Below, piece by piece: positions 1 through 6,674 of a stretch of DNA of 13,286 nucleotides. A program made the translations under genes and the position numbers. The notes beneath the pieces are model-generated. The model saw only the letters and a list, made by a program, of their open reading frames with translations, did no database searches and was not told the origin of the DNA. The first letter of the stretch is position 1; the number at the start of each line of letters is the position of its first letter. This DNA comes from Gammaproteobacteria bacterium RIFCSPHIGHO2_12_FULL_37_34 (lineage in GTDB: Bacteria > Pseudomonadota > Gammaproteobacteria > DSM-16500): NCBI GenBank assembly GCA_001801495.1, contig MGXW01000001.1, positions 1-13,286 on the forward strand. The letters are read 5' to 3'.

Positions 1-2225
1 TGTTTGATATTTTCGGTAGACAGATGATCTTCCATGACATGCAACAATAAATGATATTCTGGGTGGTTTTGATGAATGTGTAGGAGGTTAATGGATTCGG
101 TATCATTTATTGTGCTGGTAATAGAATATTTAAAAATAAATATGGCGTTTTGAATGGATTGTAAAGCAAATTGATAAGGCCCATTTGAAATGAGATCACT
201 TATTTGATTGGGTGCAAGATCGTATATTGCTTCAATAACATCTTTTTTAGTAAACCATTCTAGAGGAGCTTTAAAAAATAACTCAGAGGAGATTTTTAAA
301 AATTTCCCATAGCTAAGCAAATAATTTAATTTGGTAATCAAGGCATCGTCTATTGAAGAACCAACGATTTCTTGTAAATAACAAGCGGTATCTCTATTAG
401 AAAAATAGTGGCTATTTAATTTAAATAACAAAGCAAGGTGCTTATTTGTGAAAAAAATAATTGGAATCCTGTCAAGATAGTGGTTGCTTTTTAATTCTGT
501 TAACCAAATAATTTGATCTTCAGTAGTTGAGATAGGTTTGAGAGGAGAAGCTAAGCCCAATCGTTGATTAAGATAATCCAAATCAATTGTTGAGTCGTTG
601 AATGGTAAAATATCATTTGCTGTAATAAAACAATCGCCATTATTAAGTGATGGATAATGTATTCCTATATAGGAGTGTTCTTTCGTTTCTATTATATCGT
701 GATCGTTAGTAGATAATTGAATCAACATTAGCTTTTCATTTAATTTAGAATAATCAATTGGTTGTGAATTTTTATTGATGTAAATAATGGCATCTTGATC
801 TTGGTTTGAGATGGGTAATTCAAATGAAAATGGACACTCAATAGCCATCATAGCATCAGCATTTGCTTTTTTTCTGTCAAGCAAAGGGGTGTGACCTAGC
901 AAAGTAGCAGATTTCAATTGTTGAATAGCATCGTCAATCTTTCTGATTCGTATCGCGCGTGCTTTTGCCACATCTGCAATGTTAGCATGAGGTTTAAGTT
1001 GAGTATTAAGATAAGTGATTAAACTCGTATGATCCTCACATTCGTTTATTTCTTCAATCAACTCATCTTCGATGTCGCCTGGAAATTTGTTGATTAAAAG
1101 AATACCGGATGGCGTTAAATATTTGTTAGAAAATTTATTTAGTTTTTGTAACCCTTGTTTACTCAACCAGGTTTTTGTTAAATCACATATTAACATCTTA
1201 TATTCAAATTTTTCTAATATGGAATTGAGTAGTTGAACATAGTCCTTGTCAATCTCAAAATGAAATGGCCGAAGTTTTTTTATAATGCTATTTTTTGCTG
1301 CACTATTTGCGTTAATTGAGAAAAGAAGAAGTGTTTTTGATATATTATCTTTTTCAAAATAAGTGTCTTCTAATAGTAATATTAAATCAGGTTCTTGAAT
1401 AAATGGTGTCATATTGAGTGCTAAAGCATCGGAAATATTGAAAATATGGGTATATCGAACAAATAATTTTTTAAATTCGCTTGTGGAATGGATAAAAATT
1501 TTATGGATTATTTCCCAATCAGGCAAGTTAGTATGGAGGATCAACTTTTCAACTAAACGATTAATGATCTCGATGTCATTATTATTTAAATCATTCGGCT
1601 TGATATATTGTAGCGCTGATTTTAAGCCATTAGGCGTGAATAATTTTTTGTTTAATTTTTCAACTTTTTCATTGCTATCCACAAACCAAGCGAGAGGCAA
1701 ATTCAATATCACTTCGTAATCAGTTAGGGACGCTGCATCTATTTTAAGATAGCGCATCTTTCCTAATACATTACGCCACTTCAGAATGTCCTCACCAAGT
1801 TTTTTAGTAGCGATGGTAAAGAGTTCATCTGATAACTTATGCAAGTATAGTTCATCCATCAACATCATTTTTTTTTCGATTATCATTTGATTTATCATTT
1901 GATTATCAGGATCCTCATCTTGTGTGGCTAATAGCAGGATGCCAAGCTGACGAAGGCTTGTGGTGGAAAAAACATTAAATATGATTTCATTGTTCGATGG
2001 ATCAGATTGCTTATATTGAAGATAGGAAATGATTAATTGCATCATGTGGTCTGATAATTTATCTCTTTCTTCTTCGTCAGATAAAGTTTGTAAGCAATCC
2101 GGAATAATTTGATAAGCTTCAATTTTAGTTAACTCGGATAAAAGCTTAGCAATCTCCTCTTTTTCTTTAATGTTAATAAAAGAATTTAGAACGTTTTCTA
2201 ATGCAAGAGCATCTGTTTGTGGCAT
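1..2225 (-). CDS. Large uncharacterised protein, C-terminus cut by window edge
   Basis: I do not recognise this protein. Reading the minus strand from ATG at 2225 gives 741 codons with no stop up to the left edge, so the C-terminus lies outside. The start is supported by GGAG at 2233-2236, seven bases upstream. The protein begins MPQTDALALENVLNSF and is rich in Leu, Ile, Lys, Asn and Asp. It looks mostly helical and soluble: I see no signal peptide and no clear membrane segment. Three short stretches resemble each other, with Trp followed by Phe or Leu and, 15-20 residues later, a T/A-P motif (W180, W353, W657), which suggests a degenerate helical repeat. A CPFSFELP segment at 464-471 stands in a more strand-like middle part. 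Sampled lines are about one third G+C, against about 40% in mreB. It lies 61 nt after gatB on the same strand. A secreted or host-directed protein is possible but unproven. Confidence 0.85.
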   Translation of the reverse strand, partial: MPQTDALALENVLNSFINIKEKEEIAKLLSELTKIEAYQIIPDCLQTLSDEEERDKLSDHMMQLIISYLQYKQSDPSNNEIIFNVFSTTSLRQLGILLLATQDEDPDNQMINQMIIEKKMMLMDELYLHKLSDELFTIATKKLGEDILKWRNVLGKMRYLKIDAASLTDYEVILNLPLAWFVDSNEKVEKLNKKLFTPNGLKSALQYIKPNDLNNNDIEIINRLVEKLILHTNLPDWEIIHKIFIHSTSEFKKLFVRYTHIFNISDALALNMTPFIQEPDLILLLEDTYFEKDNISKTLLLFSINANSAAKNSIIKKLRPFHFEIDKDYVQLLNSILEKFEYKMLICDLTKTWLSKQGLQKLNKFSNKYLTPSGILLINKFPGDIEDELIEEINECEDHTSLITYLNTQLKPHANIADVAKARAIRIRKIDDAIQQLKSATLLGHTPLLDRKKANADAMMAIECPFSFELPISNQDQDAIIYINKNSQPIDYSKLNEKLMLIQLSTNDHDIIETKEHSYIGIHYPSLNNGDCFITANDILPFNDSTIDLDYLNQRLGLASPLKPISTTEDQIIWLTELKSNHYLDRIPIIFFTNKHLALLFKLNSHYFSNRDTACYLQEIVGSSIDDALITKLNYLLSYGKFLKISSELFFKAPLEWFTKKDVIEAIYDLAPNQISDLISNGPYQFALQSIQNAIFIFKYSITSTINDTESINLLHIHQNHPEYHLLLHVMEDHLSTENIK
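1881..1904. repeat. 12-bp perfect tandem duplication, in frame
   Basis: The 12-mer TATCATTTGATT occurs twice back to back with no mismatch. It lies inside the unknown minus-strand gene and has a length divisible by three, so it adds the repeated tetrapeptide NQMI-NQMI (about residues 108-115) without shifting the frame. This looks like a recent slippage duplication. Confidence 0.9.
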
Positions 2226-2286
2226 GGATTTACTCCGGATTATATTTGTAAATACCGTTGGTATAGGTTCGGGTAATATATATTTT

Positions 2287-3723
2287 TTATTGATGCAATT
2301 TAATTTTTAATAATTCATTTAATTGTTTTGGATTCAGCTTCCCTTCCGATAATTTCATTGCTTGTCCAACAAAAAAACCGAATAATTTTTCTTTACCAGC
2401 TCGATAATCAGCAACTTGTTGTGGATGATGAGCTATTATTTCATCGATTAATTTTTCAATAGCCGCTTCATTGGTGACTTGTTTCAGGCCTTGCTTCTCA
2501 ATGAGCTCATCCACTTCACCTTCACCATTCCATAAGTTTTCAAAAAGCACTTTAGCAATTTTTCCAGATATCGTATGATCTGCAATTCGCAAAATCAATT
2601 TTCCCAATTGTGCGGATGATATAGGCGTTCCCATTATATCACATCCTGCTTTGTTTAACGCGCCCAACCATTCACTGATCACCCAATTGGCAGCTAGTTT
2701 GGCTTCATTCCCTGATTCTTTTACTACATTCTCATAGTAATCTGCTATCTCTTTGCTGCTGACTAAAATGCTAGCATCATAAGCGTTTAATCCGTACTGC
2801 TCCATGAAGCGTTTCTTTTTTTCTTGTGGCAGCTCTGGTAACGTTTGTTTTATTTTTGCAATGAATTCATCAGAGATGATTAAAGGCAATAAATCTGGAT
2901 CGGGGAAGTAACGATAATCGTTTGCTTCTTCTTTGCTACGCAGCGAACGCGTTTCATTTTTATTAGGATCGTACAGCCGTGTCTCTTGAATAATGGTGCC
3001 GCCATGAGAGAGGATACTAATTTGTCTTTCAACTTCGTAATGAATAGCGCGTTCAACAAATCGAAATGAATTAATATTTTTCAATTCGGCGCGGGTTCCT
3101 AGTTTTTCTTCGCCTTTTTTGCGTATGGATACATTTGCATCACAACGAAAAGAACCCTCCTGCATGTTACCATCGCAAATATTTAAATATCTTACTAATG
3201 TATGCACGGCTTTCAGATAAGCAACCGCTTCTTTAGCAGAATGCATTTCTGGTTCAGAAACAATTTCCAATAAGGGAATACCGGCTCGATTTAAATCGAT
3301 ACCGCTATACCCATTAAAATTTTCATGCAGTGATTTTCCTGCATCTTCTTCTAGATGAGCGCGAGTGATGTGAATACGTTTGGTCGTGCCATCATCAAGG
3401 GGTATATCAATATAGCCTTTGTTTACAATAGGGAATTCATATTGACTAATTTGGTAGCCTTTTGGTAAGTCTGGATAAAAATAATTTTTGCGTGCAAATA
3501 CAGATGTATGGGCGATATCAGCATGTGCTCCCAAGCCAAATTTAACGGCCATTTCAACTGCTGCTTGATTTAATACAGGAAGTACACCAGGCATACCCAA
3601 ATCAATGCCGCAAGCTTGGGTATTTACTTCCGCACCAAATTGTGTGGAGGCAGCTGAAAATATTTTACTTTTAGTTGATAATTGTGCATGGATTTCAAGT
3701 CCAATCACTGTTTCCCACTGCAT
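2287..3723 (-). CDS. gatB: Asp-tRNA(Asn)/Glu-tRNA(Gln) amidotransferase subunit B
   Basis: GatB binds the misacylated tRNA and, using ATP, phosphorylates the side-chain carboxylate of Glu-tRNA(Gln) or Asp-tRNA(Asn). Ammonia delivered from GatA then gives Gln-tRNA or Asn-tRNA. The 478-residue length is normal for the family. Visible landmarks are the N-terminal WETVIGLEIHAQL (3-15), RKNYFYPDLPKGYQISQ (78-94), RAHLEEDAGK (121-130) and the family signature DLNRAGIPLLEIVSEPEM (143-160). A helical YqeY-like tail ends with GFFVGQAMKLSEGKLNP, the tRNA-binding part in known structures. The ATG directly follows the TAA of gatA, and GGAGGG inside the end of gatA provides the ribosome-binding site, so translation is probably coupled to keep subunits equimolar. 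Nothing essential looks missing. Which tRNA it serves cannot be told from the window, because that depends on whether GlnRS and AsnRS are encoded elsewhere. Confidence 0.97.
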   Translation of the reverse strand: MQWETVIGLEIHAQLSTKSKIFSAASTQFGAEVNTQACGIDLGMPGVLPVLNQAAVEMAVKFGLGAHADIAHTSVFARKNYFYPDLPKGYQISQYEFPIVNKGYIDIPLDDGTTKRIHITRAHLEEDAGKSLHENFNGYSGIDLNRAGIPLLEIVSEPEMHSAKEAVAYLKAVHTLVRYLNICDGNMQEGSFRCDANVSIRKKGEEKLGTRAELKNINSFRFVERAIHYEVERQISILSHGGTIIQETRLYDPNKNETRSLRSKEEANDYRYFPDPDLLPLIISDEFIAKIKQTLPELPQEKKKRFMEQYGLNAYDASILVSSKEIADYYENVVKESGNEAKLAANWVISEWLGALNKAGCDIMGTPISSAQLGKLILRIADHTISGKIAKVLFENLWNGEGEVDELIEKQGLKQVTNEAAIEKLIDEIIAHHPQQVADYRAGKEKLFGFFVGQAMKLSEGKLNPKQLNELLKIKLHQ

Positions 3724-5175
3724 TTAAAAGCCCTCCGGTATGCGCTGATGCCAATCAGTTATTTTTTGATACCAATGAGCAATATTTAATAATTTTGCTT
3801 CGTCAAACAAATTGCCAATCAATTGCATACCAATTGGCAACTGATTGACAAAACCTGCTGGTATTGAAATGCCAGGTAGTCCAGCAAGATTAGCCGCAAT
3901 TGTGTAAATATCAGAAAGATACATGCTGATAGGGTCGTTTGCTTTTTCACCAAGCTTAAAAGCAGGGGTGGGGGAAGTAGGTGAAAGAATAACATCCACT
4001 TTTTTAAAAGCTTGATTAAAATCATCACGAATTAAACGGCGGACTTTTTGTGCCTTTAAATAATAAGCATCGTAATAACCAGCCGAAAGAGCATATGTGC
4101 CAATCATGATTCTGCGCTTGACTTCGCTGCCAAAACCTTCGCTTCGCGTACGTTTATAAAAATCTTCTAAATCTTTAGGTTGATTGCAACGATATCCATA
4201 ACGTACACCATCATATCTCGCAAGATTCGATGAGCATTCAGCAGGAGCAATGACATAATAAGCAGGTACGGAAAGATGCGTGTGAGGTAAGCTGATTTCT
4301 TGAATACGAGCACCAGCTTTTTCATATTCTTTAATAGCTGTTTCAATTACTTTAGCCACATCCCCTTGCAAGCCATTGTGAAAATATTCTTTAGGTAAGC
4401 CAATGCGGATACCATCAATAGAATCGTTCAACGTTTTTGTATAATCAGGCACCTTGTAATCAACGCTCGTTGAATCGCGTTCATCAAAACCGGCTAAAGC
4501 ATTTAAAAGCAGAGCAACATCTTCAACTGTTTTAGCAAGTGGGCCACATTGATCAAGACTGGAGGCAAAAGCAATCATCCCATATCGAGAAACGCGTCCA
4601 TAAGTCGGTTTTAATCCAGTAATACCACATAAAGCAGCAGGTTGACGTATGGATCCGCCGGTGTCGGTGCCTGTTGCACCGAGCGCAAGACAAGCAGCTA
4701 TAGTAGCAGCTGATCCGCCAGAAGATCCTCCTGAAACACAGCTTACATTCCATGGGTTTTTAACGGAGCCGTAATAACTATTTTCGTTAGAAGAACCCAT
4801 AGCAAATTCATCCATGTTTGTTTTGCCTAATAAAACAGTCCCAGCAGCTTTTAATTTTTGGACAATGGTTGCATCATATGGGGAGATAAAGTTATCCAGC
4901 ATTTTTGACCCACAACTGGTTTTAATACCTTCCGTACAAAATATATCCTTATGTGCAATAGGTATACCGGTCAGTGGATGAGCAGCACAAGCTGCTAATT
5001 GAACATCAGCAGCTTGTGCTGCTTGTAGTGCATACTCTTCTGTAATAGTGATGAAACTATTTAATTTTTTATTATGTTTATGAATACGTTCTAAAAATAG
5101 CCTAGTCAATTCCACGCTGGAGATTTTTTTTGCGTGAAGATCATGAGATAATGCTGTAATTGTTTTGCGGTACAT
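3724..5175 (-). CDS. gatA: Asp-tRNA(Asn)/Glu-tRNA(Gln) amidotransferase subunit A
   Basis: GatA is the amidase-signature subunit that hydrolyses glutamine and passes ammonia through a tunnel to GatB. The 483-residue length is typical. The Ser-cisSer-Lys triad of the family is readable: Lys76 in IPIAHKDIF, Ser151 in SGGSSGGSAA and nucleophile Ser175 in TDTGGSIRQPA. The downstream GLKPTYGRVSRYGMIAFASSLDQ block is also classic. The start is ATG at 5175, nine bases after the gatC stop. The upstream sequence has only a weak Shine-Dalgarno (AAGA), so translation may depend on coupling to gatC. The stop codon abuts the gatB ATG. Residues about 51-66 form an Ala/Gln-rich helix (QAAQAADVQLAACAAH) whose codons make a perfect 16-bp inverted repeat, listed separately. 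The function is secure. Confidence 0.97.
   Translation of the reverse strand: MYRKTITALSHDLHAKKISSVELTRLFLERIHKHNKKLNSFITITEEYALQAAQAADVQLAACAAHPLTGIPIAHKDIFCTEGIKTSCGSKMLDNFISPYDATIVQKLKAAGTVLLGKTNMDEFAMGSSNENSYYGSVKNPWNVSCVSGGSSGGSAATIAACLALGATGTDTGGSIRQPAALCGITGLKPTYGRVSRYGMIAFASSLDQCGPLAKTVEDVALLLNALAGFDERDSTSVDYKVPDYTKTLNDSIDGIRIGLPKEYFHNGLQGDVAKVIETAIKEYEKAGARIQEISLPHTHLSVPAYYVIAPAECSSNLARYDGVRYGYRCNQPKDLEDFYKRTRSEGFGSEVKRRIMIGTYALSAGYYDAYYLKAQKVRRLIRDDFNQAFKKVDVILSPTSPTPAFKLGEKANDPISMYLSDIYTIAANLAGLPGISIPAGFVNQLPIGMQLIGNLFDEAKLLNIAHWYQKITDWHQRIPEGF
4981..5023. repeat. Perfect 16-bp inverted repeat with 11-nt loop inside gatA
   Basis: AGCAGCACAAGCTGCT at 4981-4996 is the exact reverse complement of AGCAGCTTGTGCTGCT at 5008-5023, with an 11-base loop between. 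Each arm is itself nearly palindromic (AGCAGC-4 nt-GCTGCT), so the RNA could fold either as one long hairpin or as two small ones. It encodes the Ala-rich helix near residue 51-66 of GatA. No T-run follows in the direction of transcription, so it does not look like an intrinsic terminator. Confidence 0.9.
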
Positions 5176-5184
5176 AATGATATC

Positions 5185-5472
5185 TTATTCTATTACTTGA
5201 GGAACAAGGTATAAGCCAGCTTCTATTTGAGGAGCGATTTGCTGAAATTTTTCACGAAGATTAGGTTCTGTCACAATGTCTTTTCTTAAGCGTTGTGAAA
5301 TATCGAGAGGATGCGCAAGTGGCTCGACTAAAGAGGTGTCTACCTTATCCATTTGTGCAATGAGATCTAAAATGCCAGATAATTGCGGTGTATAAAGAGT
5401 GATGTCGCTCTCTAATAAATTTAACCTGGCAAGATGCGCTATTTTTTTCACCTCATCTGACGTGAGAGACAT
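5185..5472 (-). CDS. gatC: Asp-tRNA(Asn)/Glu-tRNA(Gln) amidotransferase subunit C
   Basis: GatC is the small subunit that wraps around the GatA-GatB interface and stabilises the heterotrimer; it has no catalytic site. The 95-residue length is normal. It begins MSLTSDEVKKIAHLARLNL, the conserved N-terminal helix, continues with LSGILDLIAQMDKVDTSLVEPLAHPLD, and ends with the LREK...APQIEAGLYLVPQVIE tail typical of the family. The start is ATG at 5472, preceded by AGAGGA in a good Shine-Dalgarno position. It is the first gene of the gatCAB operon and is transcribed away from mreB. A perfect TATAAT lies about 30 bases upstream. Confidence 0.96.
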   Translation of the reverse strand: MSLTSDEVKKIAHLARLNLLESDITLYTPQLSGILDLIAQMDKVDTSLVEPLAHPLDISQRLRKDIVTEPNLREKFQQIAPQIEAGLYLVPQVIE

Positions 5473-5502
5473 GGCTTAATCCTCTATTCTCGTTGAGAAA
5501 GC

Positions 5503-5508
5503 ATTATA
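5503..5508 (-). promoter_or_regulatory. Candidate -10 box for gatCAB
   Basis: On the minus strand a perfect TATAAT lies 31-36 bases before the gatC ATG, leaving room for a short leader containing the AGAGGA ribosome-binding site. The -35 region at the usual 17-base spacing is poor (TTCCTC), so the call rests on the -10 box and its location in the divergent intergenic region. A small 5-bp hairpin (TTCTC/GAGAA, 5487-5499) would fall within the leader. Confidence 0.45.
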
Positions 5509-5538
5509 AAGCATAGATGGAAGAAGAGGAATATTATT

Positions 5539-5567
5539 TTCTGACTAGATGAAACATGCCCTATAGT
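5539..5567 (+). promoter_or_regulatory. Candidate promoter for mreBCD-yhdP
   Basis: TATAGT at 5562-5567 matches five of six -10 positions. Upstream, either CTGACT (5541-5546, spacing 15) or TTCTGA (5539-5544, spacing 17) could act as a weak -35. Transcription would begin near 5574 and leave a leader of roughly 50 bases before mreB. GATAAT at 5585-5590 is an alternative -10 with no good -35. Assigned from consensus similarity only. Confidence 0.35.
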
Positions 5568-5627
5568 AAATTCAGCCAAATGGCGATAATATACATGTAA
5601 AACAACATACAAGGAAATCGATTGGCT

Positions 5628-6674
5628 ATGTTCAAAAAATTGCGCGGTATATTTTCTAGTGATTTATCCATCGATTTAGGCACAGCAAATACACTGATTT
5701 ATGTAAGAGGGAAAGGCATCATTTTGAATGAGCCATCAGTTGTTGCTATTCGTCAAGGTTATGAAGCAATGGGTCAAAAGCATGTCGTTGCGGTTGGAAG
5801 TGAGGCAAAGCTCATGTTAGGCCGTACACCAGGCAATATCAGAGCTATTCGACCTATGAAGGATGGTGTTATTGCTGATTTTTATATTACAGAGAAGATG
5901 TTACAACATTTTATTCATAAAGTGCATGAAAATCGTTTTTTACGGCCTAGTCCACGGGTATTGGTTTCTGTTCCTTGTGGTTCCACACAAGTTGAGCGAC
6001 GTGCGATTAAAGAATCTGCAATTAGTGCAGGCGCGAGAGAAGTATTTTTGCTTGAAGAACCTATGGCAGCTGCAATGGGTGCAGGTATGCCAGTTGAAGA
6101 ACCACGTGGTTCGATGGTTGTTGATATTGGTGGCGGTACCACTGAAGTTGCTATTATTTCATTAAATGGGATTGTATATTCTGCATCTGTGCGAATTGGC
6201 GGCGATCGATTTGATGAATCAATCGTTGGTTACGTAAGACGTAATTACGGTATCTTGATTGGGGAATCAACCGCAGAACGCATTAAACATGAAATTGGCT
6301 TGGCCTATCCTGCTAATCAAATGTTACAGATGGAAGTACGTGGACGCAATATTGCTGAAGGTATTCCTCGCAGCTTTACCATCACCAGTAATGAGATATT
6401 AGAGGCATTACAAGAGCCATTATCAGGTATTTTAGGAGCGGTGCGTGCTGCTTTAGAACAAGCACCACCTGAATTAGCAGCCGATATTGCCGAACGTGGA
6501 ATGGTCCTGACTGGTGGTGGCGCATGTTTGCGCAATATCGATCGTTTATTTATGGAAGAAACAGGATTACCTGTCATTATCGCAGATGAACCTTTGACAT
6601 GTGTTGCTCGTGGTGGTGGAAGAGCGCTTGAGATGATAGGTTCTTCAGGAGTCGATTTTCTGTTGAAGGAATGA
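5628..6674 (+). CDS. mreB: Rod-shape determining protein MreB, bacterial actin
   Basis: MreB polymerises on the inner face of the cytoplasmic membrane and organises the peptidoglycan elongation machinery. From ATG 5628 the protein has 348 residues, matching E. coli MreB (347). It starts MFKKLRGIF, the short amphipathic membrane-binding helix. The actin-fold motifs are intact: phosphate 1 IDLGTANT (about 15-22), EEPMAAAMGAG (from about 143), phosphate 2 VDIGGGTTE (about 165-173), RIGGDRFDE, and adenosine motif MVLTGGGA near the C-terminal third. An in-frame TTG at 5622 would add two residues and is better spaced from the AAGGA at 5611-5615 (6 nt, against 12 nt for the ATG). I chose the ATG because it matches the homologue start. 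Its last codons overlap mreC (ATGA). It heads a four-gene envelope operon and diverges from gatCAB. Confidence 0.97.
   Translation: MFKKLRGIFSSDLSIDLGTANTLIYVRGKGIILNEPSVVAIRQGYEAMGQKHVVAVGSEAKLMLGRTPGNIRAIRPMKDGVIADFYITEKMLQHFIHKVHENRFLRPSPRVLVSVPCGSTQVERRAIKESAISAGAREVFLLEEPMAAAMGAGMPVEEPRGSMVVDIGGGTTEVAIISLNGIVYSASVRIGGDRFDESIVGYVRRNYGILIGESTAERIKHEIGLAYPANQMLQMEVRGRNIAEGIPRSFTITSNEILEALQEPLSGILGAVRAALEQAPPELAADIAERGMVLTGGGACLRNIDRLFMEETGLPVIIADEPLTCVARGGGRALEMIGSSGVDFLLKE

Noticed and set aside
1414..1719. A 101-codon open frame on the plus strand
   Set aside because: It lies entirely antisense to the 741-codon minus-strand frame, has no good ribosome-binding site and encodes a low-complexity F/L/S-rich sequence; it is a shadow of the real gene.
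2239..2244. TATAAT on the minus strand just before the unknown gene
   Set aside because: It sits directly next to the Shine-Dalgarno; transcription from it would start about at the ATG, and the -35 position (CCTATA) does not match consensus.
3812..3840. Inverted repeat TTGCCAAT/ATTGGCAA near the end of gatA
   Set aside because: Only 8 bp with a 13-nt loop, fully within conserved coding sequence (LPIGMQLIG), so most likely codon-driven.
4553..4753. A 66-codon minus-strand frame within gatA, rich in Cys and Arg
   Set aside because: Out-of-frame reading of the well-conserved amidase-signature region; no independent support.
5863..6577. Several 75-100 codon frames on both strands across mreB
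   Set aside because: All overlap the strongly conserved mreB frame and show no recognisable domain.
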